The notes: a model not told the origin generated them from the sequence alone. Numbered from the stretch's first letter, positions 6,835 through 14,074 are shown. The stretch: DNA of 18,651 nt from CAZGTQ01 sp964528575 (GCA_964528575.1 CAZGTQ010000136.1:1-18651); one strand, 5' to 3'. Program-made: numbers and translations.

Positions 6835-8318
6835 TTTCGGGCAATGCCGAGCGTGCCGCTGCCGAAGCAGCCAGTGTGAACGAGGCGATCCACCTGCCCG
6901 GCCACGAGCCCGGCCACGAGCCCGGCCCCCCGCCCGGCCTCGAGCCCCCGCCGGGCGACGCGATCCGCGTCTTGGTGCGCGTCGACCGCGACCCGCGCGC
7001 CGCGCTGCCGACGCTCGCCGCGCTCGCGCCTTGCGCCGGCGCGCGTCTCGCGATCACCGTCGCGGTGCACGGCGACCCGGGCCCGCTCGTCGGCGTCGCG
7101 CAGCGGCTCGGCGTCGCGCTCGCGCGCTGGACGCCGGACGCGGACGCGCTCGCGCTGCTCGGCGTCGCACCGGGCTGCCCGCTGCTCCTGGTCGAAGCGG
7201 GAGCGCTCCCGCCCGCGCGCTTCGCCGAGACGCTGCTCGCACACCCGCGCGACGCGGTGGTCGTCGCGAGCACGAGCTCGGGCGGCGGCCCCGAGGCGCT
7301 CGCGGACCTCGGCCCGGCCGACGGCCCCTCCGACGCGCTGCGCGAGGCGTGGGGCCACGCGTCGCGCGAGCTGATGCGCGCGTGGCCGCGCGTCCGCGAG
7401 GGCGTGAGCCGCGTGACGAGCCCGATCGTCGCGCTGCACGACGCGCACGCGCACCAGGGCGCGCTCGCGCGCTGGTGGCGCGAGCCGCAGGTCGACTTCC
7501 TTCCGCTGGCGCGCGACGCGCGTGTCGTGCTGGCGCGCGACCTCGTCGTGTGGCGCCTGCCTCCGGTCGAGCACCCCGGGGCGCCGTCGCGGCTGGGCGC
7601 GCGGCTCGCCGACCCGCTCGTGCCGCCGGTCGTCGAGCGTCTCGCTCCGGCCGAGCTGCACGCGGTCGCGACGAAGCTCGAGGGCGCGCTCGCGGCCGGT
7701 CCGCGTCCGACCGCTTCGTTGTTCCTCGCGCGGCTGTGCGCGCGCACGGGCCGCGCGGCGCGCGCGCGCATCCACGCGCTCGCGGCGCTCGAGCGCTGGC
7801 CCGACCACGCGGGCGCCGCGCTCGTGCTCGCGGAGGCCGAGGCGGTCGGCGGCTCGGGCGAGCGCGCGCGGCGCCGGCTCGACGAGCTGCGCCAGGCGGT
7901 GCCGCACCCCAAGTGCCGCCGCGCGCGCCTGCTCGCGTGCGTCGGCGAGAGCTGGCGCGCAGGCGGCGACCAGGAGCAGGCCGAGGCGTGCTTCGCGGCC
8001 GCGCTCGCGCTCGATCCGGGCGAGCCGCTCGCGCGCGTCGGCCGCGGCGCGCTGCACCTCGAGAGCGGCGCGTTCGAGGACGCGCTCGAAGACTTCTCCG
8101 CCGCGACGCGCCGCGACCCGCTGCGCACGCGCGGCTGGTACGGCCTCGGCCGCACGTGGGCGGTGTGCGGCGAGCCGCAGCGCGCGCGCGAGGCGCTGGC
8201 GCGCGCTCTCGCGCTCGATCCGTCGCACCGCGAGACGCGCACGCTGGCCGACCGACTCGCGGGCCGCGTCGCCGCGCTCCCGCGCCCCGCGCACGCGACG
8301 CTCGCCGAGATCGGCTGA
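6831..8318 (+). CDS. Tetratricopeptide-repeat protein
   Basis: A 495-residue protein starting at an ATG that overlaps the upstream stop (ATGA), so probably translationally coupled to the DUF4863-like gene. Residues 22-40 are a Pro/Gly-rich linker built from repeats of GHEP/GLEP. The region 45-270 is alpha/beta-looking, with hydrophobic strands such as IRVLVRVD, LLLVEAGALPP and DAVVVAS. This is faintly reminiscent of a degenerate GT-A glycosyltransferase, but I cannot support that. From about 290 to 470 there are TPR-type helices, clearest in AEACFAAALALDPGEPLARV, FEDALEDFSAATRRDPLRTR and REALARALALDPSHRETRT. No signal peptide or membrane segment is seen. Likely a scaffold for protein interactions; partner unknown. 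Confidence 0.75.
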   Translation: MISGNAERAAAEAASVNEAIHLPGHEPGHEPGPPPGLEPPPGDAIRVLVRVDRDPRAALPTLAALAPCAGARLAITVAVHGDPGPLVGVAQRLGVALARWTPDADALALLGVAPGCPLLLVEAGALPPARFAETLLAHPRDAVVVASTSSGGGPEALADLGPADGPSDALREAWGHASRELMRAWPRVREGVSRVTSPIVALHDAHAHQGALARWWREPQVDFLPLARDARVVLARDLVVWRLPPVEHPGAPSRLGARLADPLVPPVVERLAPAELHAVATKLEGALAAGPRPTASLFLARLCARTGRAARARIHALAALERWPDHAGAALVLAEAEAVGGSGERARRRLDELRQAVPHPKCRRARLLACVGESWRAGGDQEQAEACFAAALALDPGEPLARVGRGALHLESGAFEDALEDFSAATRRDPLRTRGWYGLGRTWAVCGEPQRAREALARALALDPSHRETRTLADRLAGRVAALPRPAHATLAEIG

Positions 8319-8415
8319 GGCCGTGACCGCAGCAGCCCTGCGCGCAGCTACTGTTCAAGGACGCGGACGCGCGCGAGCGCGCGAGCTCGCTCGGGAGTAG
8401 CGGCGCCCCACGAGC

Positions 8416-8456
8416 GCAGAGCCCCCTTCCTCCGAGCCGGAGGAAGGGGGCTCTGC
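8416..8456. terminator. Bidirectional terminator hairpin between convergent genes
   Basis: A perfect 19-bp inverted repeat with a 3-base loop: left arm 8416-8434, loop AGC, right arm 8438-8456. It sits 97 bases after the TPR gene stop and 20 bases after the stop of the convergent secreted-protein gene. There is no clear T-tract on either side, as in many GC-rich genomes, so it may act as a strong RNA-end stabiliser as well as a terminator. Confidence 0.8.
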
Positions 8457-8476
8457 TCGCGCGTGCGGACGGCCGG

Positions 8477-8920
8477 TCACAGGCGCGAGGCAAGCTCCAG
8501 GATCGAGTCGGCGAAGGACGACGCCTGGTCGCCGACGCGGGCGACACGGGCGGCGGTGGACTCCTCGAACGCCAAGACGAGGCGAGCCGGCGCGCCCATC
8601 CGTTGGAGCGCCGTCACGCCTTCGCGGCGCAGGTCGTTCATCGTGTCGGTGCCGCGCTCGGCGGCGGCGAGCAGTTGCGTCGCGATCGCGCGACCTTCCG
8701 CGAGGATCTGCGACTTGCGCGCGCCGCGGGCGCTCATCTCCAGCAGCAGATCGACGCCGCTGCGGTGGATCGACTGGAGCGACGCGAGCGTGGCGGTCTG
8801 CTCCGCCTCGATGGCGGTCTCGAAACGGCCGGCGACGTCGGTCGGCGTCTGGGCCGCCGCGCTCGGAGCGAAGGCGAGGGAGGAGAGAACGGTGACGAGC
8901 AGAAGGCTGAGTACTTGCAT
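8477..8920 (-). CDS. Small secreted alpha-helical protein of unknown function
   Basis: A 147-residue protein. Residues 1-23 form a signal peptide: a hydrophobic core LLLVTVLSSLAFA, then APSAAA followed by Q24, a good signal peptidase I site, although the n-region lacks a basic residue. The mature part is predicted helical with heptad-like spacing (FETAIEAEQTATLASLQSIH, then LLAAAERGTDTMNDLRREGV), suggesting a coiled coil or helical bundle. It has no cysteine and no recognisable family. The ATG at 8920 was chosen because it places the signal peptide at the N-terminus. It converges on the TPR gene across the hairpin and diverges from the sigma factor gene. Confidence 0.7.
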   Translation of the reverse strand: MQVLSLLLVTVLSSLAFAPSAAAQTPTDVAGRFETAIEAEQTATLASLQSIHRSGVDLLLEMSARGARKSQILAEGRAIATQLLAAAERGTDTMNDLRREGVTALQRMGAPARLVLAFEESTAARVARVGDQASSFADSILELASRL

Positions 8921-9180
8921 GGCTGATCGCGCTCGAGGCGAGGAGCGCGCTCCGTCTGAGAGGTTGCGGTGAGAGGTTGCGAAGCGGCCGGCGGTCGAGC
9001 GCGACGTCGCGCCCCGCGGGCCACTCGTGCATGCGCCGTCCGTGCTCGGCGACTGGCAGGAAGTCGCGGGAAGGCGAAGAAACCGCCGCCGACGACGACC
9101 TCGCGCGCCGCGTGCGGTGAACACGAACGCAGCATTCCTCGAACCCGGTCCCGCGTGCTCCGCGCCGCACCGACACGACG

Positions 9181-9261
9181 TCCGGCGGCCGGATCACGAC
9201 GTCCGGCGGCCGGATCACGACATCCGGCGGCCGGATCGCGCCGTCCGGCGGCCGGATCGCA
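9181..9261. repeat. Array of four 21-bp repeats, each with a TCCGGCGGCCGGA palindrome
   Basis: The 13-base palindrome TCCGGCGGCCGGA occurs unchanged at 9181-9193, 9202-9214, 9223-9235 and 9244-9256, at an exact 21-base period. The linkers are TCACGACG, TCACGACA, TCGCGCCG and then TCGCA. Conserved palindromes with variable linkers on the same DNA face (two helical turns apart) look like tandem operator sites for a dimeric regulator, about 140 bases upstream of the sigma factor start. Confidence 0.8.
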
Positions 9262-9278
9262 CGTCCAGGTTCTGGACG
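9262..9278. promoter_or_regulatory. 7-bp inverted repeat next to the 21-bp array
   Basis: CGTCCAG and CTGGACG form perfect 7-base arms around GTT, directly after the last palindromic repeat and 120 bases before the sigma factor start. It could be a further regulator site; no binding family is recognisable. Confidence 0.35.
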
Positions 9279-9397
9279 GGCGCGGCGCGACGCGCCGGCG
9301 CGCGACCTGCGGACGGCGATCGGAGCGATGGCGCGCGAGTTGCTCCAGAGCGCGAGTTGTCCGGTGCGGCTGCACCCAGCGCCAGCCCCAACATGCC

Positions 9398-9976
9398 ATG
9401 ACCGACGTCACCCTACTCCTCAGTCGCGTCCGCAACGGCGAGGACGGCGCCCGCGAGCGCCTCCTCGAGCTCGTCTACGGCGAGTTGCGCCGGATCGCGC
9501 GCAGCGCGATGGCGTCCGAGCGTTCGGACCACACGCTCGAGCCGACGGCGCTCGCGCACGAAGCGTATCTGCGCCTCGCCCACGGCGCCGACGAAGCGCT
9601 CGCGTTCGAGAACCGCGCGCACTTCTTCGCCGCGGCGGCGCAAGCGATCCGCCGGCTCCTCGTCGAGCACGCGCGAGCGCGCACGCGGCTCAAGCGCGGC
9701 GGCGCGCGCAACCGCATCGACCTCGACTCGCGCGTCGACGTCGCGGCCGAGCCGGGGACCGACGAGCGCGTGCTCGCGGTGGACGACGCGCTCGAGCGGC
9801 TTGCGAGGTTCGATTCCGGGAAAGCGCGACTCGTCGAGCTGCGCTTCTTCGCCGGGATGAGCGTCGACGAGGTCGCGCTCGCCCTGGGCGTCTCGCCGAG
9901 CACGGTGGCGCGCGAGTGGCGCGTCACGCGTGCGTGGTTGTTCAGCGAGCTCGGCGGAGTCCGGTGTGGATGCTGA
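9398..9976 (+). CDS. RNA polymerase ECF-type sigma factor (Sig-70_X6/TIGR02999-like)
   Basis: A 192-residue sigma factor that would direct RNA polymerase to a small regulon. Region 2 is seen in TDVTLLLSRVRNGEDGARER followed by LVYGELRRIARSAMASERSD and TLEPTALAHEAYLRLA, the characteristic pattern of the TIGR02999 family. Region 4 with its helix-turn-helix is RFFAGMSVDEVALALGVSPS followed by TVAREWRVTRAWLF (149-182). No anti-sigma gene adjoins; instead the downstream gene is a Ser/Thr kinase overlapping its end by 11 bases. This fits the kinase-linked ECF groups, where the kinase is thought to control the sigma factor. The ATG at 9398 gives the usual family N-terminus; another ATG at 9393 is out of frame. 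No Shine-Dalgarno sequence is visible. Confidence 0.93.
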   Translation: MTDVTLLLSRVRNGEDGARERLLELVYGELRRIARSAMASERSDHTLEPTALAHEAYLRLAHGADEALAFENRAHFFAAAAQAIRRLLVEHARARTRLKRGGARNRIDLDSRVDVAAEPGTDERVLAVDDALERLARFDSGKARLVELRFFAGMSVDEVALALGVSPSTVAREWRVTRAWLFSELGGVRCGC

Positions 9977-11783
9977 GCGCTGGCGCCGCGTCCAGGCGGC
10001 GTTCGAGGGTGCCATCGAGCGGGCTGGCGCGGAGCGCGCCGCGTTCGTCGCGGTCGCCTGCGCAGAAGACCTCGAGCTGCGGTTCGAGGTCGAGCGTCTG
10101 CTCCTGCTCGACGATTCGCTCGAGGAGCTGGAGCCCTTCTCGACCCTCGCGTCGCACTCGGACTCCCTCGTCCAGTCGCTGCGCGAGCCCGAGCGCATCG
10201 GTCCGTACCGCATCGTCCGCGTGCTGGGCGAAGGCGGGCTCGGCACCGTCTACCTAGCCGAGCAGGAGCAGCCGATCCGGCGCCGCGTCGCGCTCAAGGT
10301 CGTCCGGCTCGGCATGGAGACTCCGAGCGTGCTCGCGCGCTTCGACCTCGAGCGCCAGGCGCTCGCGCGCATGGATCATCCGAACATCGCGAGGATCCTG
10401 GACGCGGGCGACACGCCGTGCGGGCAGCCGTACTTCGTGATGGAGTACATCGACGGCGTGCCGATCACCGCGCACTGCGACGCGGCGCGGCTCGACGTGC
10501 GCCAGCGCCTCGAGCTGTTCGAGAGCGTCTGCCGCGCCGTCGAGCACGCGCACCAGCGCGGCATCCTCCACCGCGACCTCAAGCCGTCGAACGTTCTCGT
10601 GCGCTACCAGGACGGAATCGCCGTGCCGGTGATCATCGACTTCGGTCTCGCGAAGGCGATGCGGCCGTCGAGCGAAGCGCCGACTCTGACGCTGCACGGG
10701 CAGGTCGTCGGAACGCTGCCCTACATGAGCCCCGAGCAGATCGCCGAGGAGCCCGTCGAGCTGGACGCGCGCGCGGACGTCTACTCGCTCGGCACGCTCC
10801 TCTACGAGCTCGCCGTCGGGGCAGCTCCGGTCGCGCGCGTTCCCGGAGAGCCGCTCTTCGACTACGTCGAACGCGCGCGAGCGCAGGGCCCCACGCCCGT
10901 CCACGACCGGTTCGCGCAGCTCGGAGAGCGCACGGAAGCGATCGTACGGGCCCGGCGCACGAGCTCGGCGAGGCTGCTCGAGGCGTTGCGCGGCGACGTC
11001 GGACAGATCCTGGCGAAGGCCCTCGCTCGCGCGCGCGAGCGGCGCTACACGAGCGCCGCGGCGTTGGCGGCCGACGTCCGTCGCTCGCTCCGGCACGAGC
11101 CGCTGCTCGCCGCCCACGGCGGCGCGGGCTACCGCCTCCAGCGCTTCCTGCGCCGCAACCGCTGGAGCCTGGGCGCCTTCGCGGCCGTCTGTCTCGCGTG
11201 GTTCGCCGCGTCGGCCCTGAGCGCGCAGTGGCACGTGCGCGCCGACGACGACCGGGCGGAGAAGGCGGCGATCGTACGCGCCTGCCAGACCCTCCAGCTC
11301 GCCGTCGCGGACGCGCACCTGTGGCTCGAGGAGGCGCTCGCCGACGACGCGACGGTCGAGCCCGAGCACGTGCTCCCCCGCCTCGGCGCAGCGACGACGT
11401 GGGTCGACGCGGCGCTGTCGGGCGGGGACAGCGCCCTCGGGGTCCTCGAGCCGGTGAACGTGCCCGAGGCACGCGCCGCGCTCACGCGGTTGCGCGACGA
11501 CCTCGCGCTCTTCGAGCGCATCGCGCGCCGGCGCTGGGCCTCCCGCGGGATCGGCGCCCCCGGGGGCGTGCTGGACCAGGAGTGCGACGAGGTCTACCGC
11601 CGCATCCTGGACGAGTCGGTCACCGCCTCGCGCGCTCTCGACGCGGCGATCGACGCGGAGTTCGACCGCTCCATGACGCTGGGCAACGCGGTCAACCTCC
11701 TCGCGATGCTCCTGATCGCCGCGCCGCTGGCCCTGCTGCTGCGGCTCACCGCCGAGCGTCGGGGCCGCGGGGCGTGGCGCTGA
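9966..11783 (+). CDS. Transmembrane Ser/Thr protein kinase (PknB-type) with a helical extracytoplasmic domain
   Basis: A 605-residue kinase. The N-terminal motif ERWRRVQAAFEGAIERAGAE is the preamble seen in planctomycete/acidobacterial sigma-linked kinases. The kinase domain runs from about 78 to 345: glycine loop LGEGGLGTVYLAE, ATP-binding K111, catalytic loop HRDLKPSN with D204, metal-binding DFG at 225-227 and an APE-equivalent SPEQ. All key residues are intact. A first membrane helix lies at about 401-419 and a second at about 574-596. Between them is a 155-residue helical segment with AVADAHLWLEEALADD, resembling four-helix-bundle sensors of chemoreceptors. I chose the GTG at 9966 because it begins exactly at the conserved preamble; a farther start at 9930 would overlap the sigma gene by 47 bases. 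The stop is 3 bases from the converging mdnC-like gene. Confidence 0.92.
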   Translation: MDAERWRRVQAAFEGAIERAGAERAAFVAVACAEDLELRFEVERLLLLDDSLEELEPFSTLASHSDSLVQSLREPERIGPYRIVRVLGEGGLGTVYLAEQEQPIRRRVALKVVRLGMETPSVLARFDLERQALARMDHPNIARILDAGDTPCGQPYFVMEYIDGVPITAHCDAARLDVRQRLELFESVCRAVEHAHQRGILHRDLKPSNVLVRYQDGIAVPVIIDFGLAKAMRPSSEAPTLTLHGQVVGTLPYMSPEQIAEEPVELDARADVYSLGTLLYELAVGAAPVARVPGEPLFDYVERARAQGPTPVHDRFAQLGERTEAIVRARRTSSARLLEALRGDVGQILAKALARARERRYTSAAALAADVRRSLRHEPLLAAHGGAGYRLQRFLRRNRWSLGAFAAVCLAWFAASALSAQWHVRADDDRAEKAAIVRACQTLQLAVADAHLWLEEALADDATVEPEHVLPRLGAATTWVDAALSGGDSALGVLEPVNVPEARAALTRLRDDLALFERIARRRWASRGIGAPGGVLDQECDEVYRRILDESVTASRALDAAIDAEFDRSMTLGNAVNLLAMLLIAAPLALLLRLTAERRGRGAWR

Positions 11784-11786
11784 CGC

Positions 11787-12767
11787 TCAGCGCCGCGGCG
11801 CGCGCCCCAGGAGCACGTCGGCGATCGCTTCCGACAGCGGCAGGCCGGGGTGGAGCTCGAGCCAGAAGAACTCGCCGACGGGGTTGACCTCGAGGAAGAC
11901 GTGGCGGCCGCCGGGGGTCACGACGAAGTCCGCGGCGCCGTAGTTGAGGCCGAGCTGGTCCATCAGGGCGCCGAGCGCGCGCTCGACGTCCGCGGGCAGC
12001 GCGTACGGCTGCCAGTGGCGCAGGAGCTCTTGGCCCTCGCGGCGCCAGTCGACCTGCGCGCGCGGCAGGCGCTGCGAGTCGATCGAGGCGGTGAAGACGC
12101 GCTCGCCGACGATCGTCGCGCGCAGCTCGAGGCGCTTGGGGACGCGCTCCTGGAACGTCATGGGGCCGTACGCGAGGCCGCCCAGGTGCGCGAGGTCGTC
12201 CGGGCCGACGACGTTCGTGAACACGACGCGCTCCTCGCCGTCTTCGTGCACCGCGAACGACGTCATCATCTTCGCGACCATGCCGGCGTCGCAGGTCGCG
12301 GCGAATGCGCGCACCGCGTCGGGGTCGTTCGTCGCGAGCGTGCGCGGGACCTCGAGCCCCGCCTCGCGCGCCACGCGCAACTGGAGCAGCTTGTCGCGCG
12401 CGCGGCGGGCGCGCTCCTGCGGGTCGAGCAGGAACGCGTCGAGGCCGTTCAGCGTGCCGAGCAGCGTCGTGAACGACTCGCGGCGCGCGGCGTCGCGCAG
12501 CTCGGGGCTCAGGCTCGCCGGCAGGTCGGCCGCGACGTTCGTGCGCCGGTGCCACACCGCCGTCACCTCGTCGAGGTCGAGCGTGCGGTCGCCGTCGCGC
12601 AGCGTCGCGCCGTCGCCGCCGGGGCCGCGCGACGTCGCGAGGCGGATGCGCGTCGGAAAGCGGTCGCTGTCGAGGCGCCAACTAGCGCCGCCGCGCTCGG
12701 CGATCGCGCGCTCGACGCGCTCGACGCACTCGTTGTCGTCCGAGCGGGTGAGCAGGAGGACGGTCAC
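11787..12767 (-). CDS. mdnC: MdnC/MvdD-like ATP-grasp ligase (graspetide macrolactone-forming)
   Basis: A 326-residue ATP-grasp enzyme. MdnC-type ligases phosphorylate Asp/Glu side chains of the precursor and close two esters with Thr and Ser. Features matching the family are the start TVLLLTRSDDNE, RLDSDRFPT (31-39), VWHRR (71-75), the ATP-lysine region VAKMM (K166), MTFQERVPKRLELRATIVGE (203-222), VDWRREGQELLRHWQPYALP (239-258) and the metal-binding FLEVNPVGEFFWLE (291-304). The NPVGEFFWLE ending points to the MdnC/MvdD branch rather than MdnB/MvdC. The GTG start overlaps the stop of the mdnB-like gene by 4 bases (GTGA), so the two ligases are likely coupled. It is the last gene of the cluster and ends 3 bases from the converging kinase. 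Confidence 0.92.
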   Translation of the reverse strand: MTVLLLTRSDDNECVERVERAIAERGGASWRLDSDRFPTRIRLATSRGPGGDGATLRDGDRTLDLDEVTAVWHRRTNVAADLPASLSPELRDAARRESFTTLLGTLNGLDAFLLDPQERARRARDKLLQLRVAREAGLEVPRTLATNDPDAVRAFAATCDAGMVAKMMTSFAVHEDGEERVVFTNVVGPDDLAHLGGLAYGPMTFQERVPKRLELRATIVGERVFTASIDSQRLPRAQVDWRREGQELLRHWQPYALPADVERALGALMDQLGLNYGAADFVVTPGGRHVFLEVNPVGEFFWLELHPGLPLSEAIADVLLGRAPRR

Positions 12768-13735
12768 GCGGCGCCTCCGCGCTCGGGAGCCAGCAGCTCG
12801 TCCGCGAGCGCCTCGGCGATCGGCAGACCGAGGTCGCGCTGCAGCATGCCCCACTCGCCGGCGGAGTTGATCTCGAGGAACACGGTGCGCCCGTCGGGCG
12901 TGCGCACGAAGTCGGCGGCGCCGTAGACGAGACCGAGGCGGCGGCGGAGCTCGTCGAGCGCGCCCGCGGTCGCCGCGTCCAGCTCGCCGGCGCTCCAGCG
13001 CACGTCGTCGGGGCTCGCGCTGCGCCAGTCGAGCGCGCCCGCCTCGATGCGGCCGACGTGCTGGCGCGCGCCGACGCACGCGACGCGCAGCTCGTCGCGC
13101 TTGGAGAGCTTCTCCTGGAAGACCATCGGCGCGTGGCGCAGGGCTGCGAGGTGCTCGAGATCCTCCTCGCGCAGCGCGCTCGTGCGAACGAACGCGTCGG
13201 CCTTGCCCATGCTCGTCGACAGCGGCCGCTGCATCTTGACGACGACCTCGCCGCCGCGCTCCGTCCAGAACGTGCGCGCGCGCTCGGGGTCGTTCGTCAC
13301 GACCGTCGCAGGTACGTCGAGCCCGACCTCGCGCGCGACGCGGAGCTGGCGCAGCTTGCTCTCCGCCGCCCGGTCCGCGGCGCGCGGGTTGACCCAGCGC
13401 GCCTCGATCCCGTCGAGAAAGCCGCGCAGCGCGGCGTCGCACTCGCGCCGGCAAGCGTCGGCGAAGCGGGCGTCGAGCGCGGGATCGAGCGCGAACCGCC
13501 AGACCCGCCGCGCCCACACCGCGCGCACGTCGGCGGCGTCGAGGACGCGCTCCCCGTCGCGCAGGCGGTGCGCCGCTCGATCCGGCGCGACGTCGACCGA
13601 GAGCCGCACCTCGGTCGGGAAGCGATCGGTGTCGAAGCGGAAAGCGCGCGCGCCGCGCTCGGCAAGGGCCGCGGCGACGAGCTCGGTCACGTACGCGTCG
13701 CCCGCGTGCGTGAGGATCAGGACGGTGTCGCGCAA
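12764..13735 (-). CDS. mdnB: MdnB/MvdC-like ATP-grasp ligase (graspetide macrolactam-forming)
   Basis: A 323-residue ATP-grasp enzyme; MdnB-type ligases close the Lys-Glu omega-amide after the esters are made. Family features are TVLILTHAGDAYV, FRFDTDRFPTEV (32-43), VWARRVWR (73-80), the ATP-lysine region VVVKMQRPLSTSMG (164-177), MVFQEKLSKRDELRVACVG (204-222) and FLEINSAGEWGMLQRDLGLP (286-305). The GEWGML ending is the MdnB/MvdC hallmark. I place the start at TTG 13735 because it opens directly on the conserved first strand (DTVLILTH). The longer frame upstream would overlap the precursor gene and is Arg/Ser-rich shadow. A strong hairpin ends only 5 bases before this TTG and no Shine-Dalgarno sequence is visible, implying low or controlled translation. 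Confidence 0.92.
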   Translation of the reverse strand: MRDTVLILTHAGDAYVTELVAAALAERGARAFRFDTDRFPTEVRLSVDVAPDRAAHRLRDGERVLDAADVRAVWARRVWRFALDPALDARFADACRRECDAALRGFLDGIEARWVNPRAADRAAESKLRQLRVAREVGLDVPATVVTNDPERARTFWTERGGEVVVKMQRPLSTSMGKADAFVRTSALREEDLEHLAALRHAPMVFQEKLSKRDELRVACVGARQHVGRIEAGALDWRSASPDDVRWSAGELDAATAGALDELRRRLGLVYGAADFVRTPDGRTVFLEINSAGEWGMLQRDLGLPIAEALADELLAPERGGAA

Positions 13736-13740
13736 GACTG

Positions 13741-13771
13741 CGGGCGGCCCGGTCCGAGACCGGGCCGCCCG
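13741..13771 (-). terminator. GC-rich hairpin between precursor gene and mdnB-like gene (attenuator or partial terminator)
   Basis: A perfect 14-bp inverted repeat with a 3-base loop (arms 13741-13754 and 13758-13771). It lies 20 bases after the stop of the second precursor gene and 5 bases before the TTG of the mdnB-like gene. On the transcribed strand it is followed by CAGTCTTG, not a clean U-tract. It could partly terminate transcription, protect the precursor mRNA 3' end, or hide the ligase translation start. Each of these would favour precursor over enzyme. Confidence 0.75.
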
Positions 13772-13791
13772 TGCTCGAGGTCGGCAGCGGC

Positions 13792-13980
13792 TCAGAGAAG
13801 GATCGGATCCTCGTCGTCGTCCGACGGCCACTTCAGCGTGACCAGCGGCGGACCGCCGCCGCCGCCCGGCTTCTTGCCGGCCTTCACGTCGGTCTGGACG
13901 CGCGGGAATTCCTGTCCCTCGAGGAACCGGGCGAAGAACGGGGCTTGCGCCTCGTCACGCTTCACGTCGTCGCTCTGCAT
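13792..13980 (-). CDS. mdnA: Graspetide (microviridin-type) precursor peptide, copy 1
   Basis: A 62-residue ribosomal precursor. The leader contains APFFARFLEGQ (13-23), the microviridin leader helix recognised by MdnB/MdnC-type ligases. It is followed by FPRVQTDVKAGKK and a linker of five glycines. The core is T48-L-K50-W-P-S53-D54-D-D56-E57-D, then PILL. By alignment with microviridin T-x-K-Y-P-S-D-W-E-E/D, T48-D54 and S53-D56 would be the esters and K50-E57 the amide. Asp replaces the usual Trp at position 55, and a Pro plus hydrophobic tail follows the acidic run. AGGAGA lies 8 bases before the ATG. It is 35/37 identical to copy 2 over the first 37 residues, so the pair arose by tandem duplication. 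Confidence 0.9.
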   Translation of the reverse strand: MQSDDVKRDEAQAPFFARFLEGQEFPRVQTDVKAGKKPGGGGGPPLVTLKWPSDDDEDPILL

Positions 13981-13988
13981 GGGCCTGT

Positions 13989-13994
13989 TCTCCT
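13989..13994 (-). promoter_or_regulatory. Strong ribosome binding site of precursor copy 1
   Basis: AGGAGA on the minus strand, 8 bases before the ATG at 13980. The same motif and spacing occur before precursor copy 2. Most other genes in the window lack a recognisable site, so these two stand out as well translated. Confidence 0.8.
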
Positions 13995-14017
13995 GCGGAA
14001 GAATCGATCGGGGAACC

Positions 14018-14034
14018 AGCAGGCATCGCCTGCT
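14018..14034 (-). promoter_or_regulatory. 5'-UTR hairpin of precursor copy 1
   Basis: AGCAGGC and GCCTGCT form 7-bp arms around ATC, between the predicted promoter and the ribosome binding site. The equivalent hairpin is kept, with a changed loop, upstream of copy 2. Confidence 0.55.
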
Positions 14035-14045
14035 CCAGGCACGCC

Positions 14046-14074
14046 ATCCTCCGGCACGCGCCCGCGAGCGTCAA
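14046..14074 (-). promoter_or_regulatory. Predicted sigma-70-like promoter of precursor copy 1
   Basis: On the minus strand, TTGACG (14069-14074) and GAGGAT (14046-14051) are separated by 17 bases. The same boxes with the same spacing but a different spacer sequence occur before copy 2, which supports selection on the boxes. Transcription would start near 14039, giving a leader of about 60 bases. Confidence 0.6.

Larger units (their letters stand above)
8921..9397. other. Long divergent non-coding region upstream of the ECF sigma factor
   Basis: 477 bases between the secreted-protein gene and the sigma factor. Frames that stay open here translate into Arg/Pro/Ala-rich shadow sequence. The region holds the 21-bp palindromic repeat array and a 7-bp inverted repeat, listed separately, and is the likely control region for one or both divergent genes. 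I see no classical -35/-10 pair. Confidence 0.5.

Noticed and set aside
9181..9261. Small CRISPR array or a repeat-peptide gene (RRPDHDV-like heptads).
   Set aside because: The linkers are only 8 bases, so there are no spacers. Open frames through the repeat exist on both strands because 21 is a multiple of 3, and none has a credible start or flanking protein.
9930..9965. Earlier start for the kinase at 9930.
   Set aside because: It would overlap the sigma factor by 47 bases and add residues before the conserved ERW preamble; GTG 9966 fits better.
13736..13831. Longer N-terminus for the mdnB-like ligase from 13831.
   Set aside because: It would overlap the precursor gene, cross the hairpin and add an Arg/Ser-rich segment absent from the family; TTG 13735 opens on the conserved first strand.
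13981..14047. Possible upstream small reading frames starting at the ATG after GGAGG before each precursor (MACLEQ... and MAHLEQ...).
   Set aside because: The ATG lies inside the predicted -10 box with no room for a ribosome site, the frame runs into Arg-rich shadow over the precursor, and the similarity is explained by duplication of the whole cassette.
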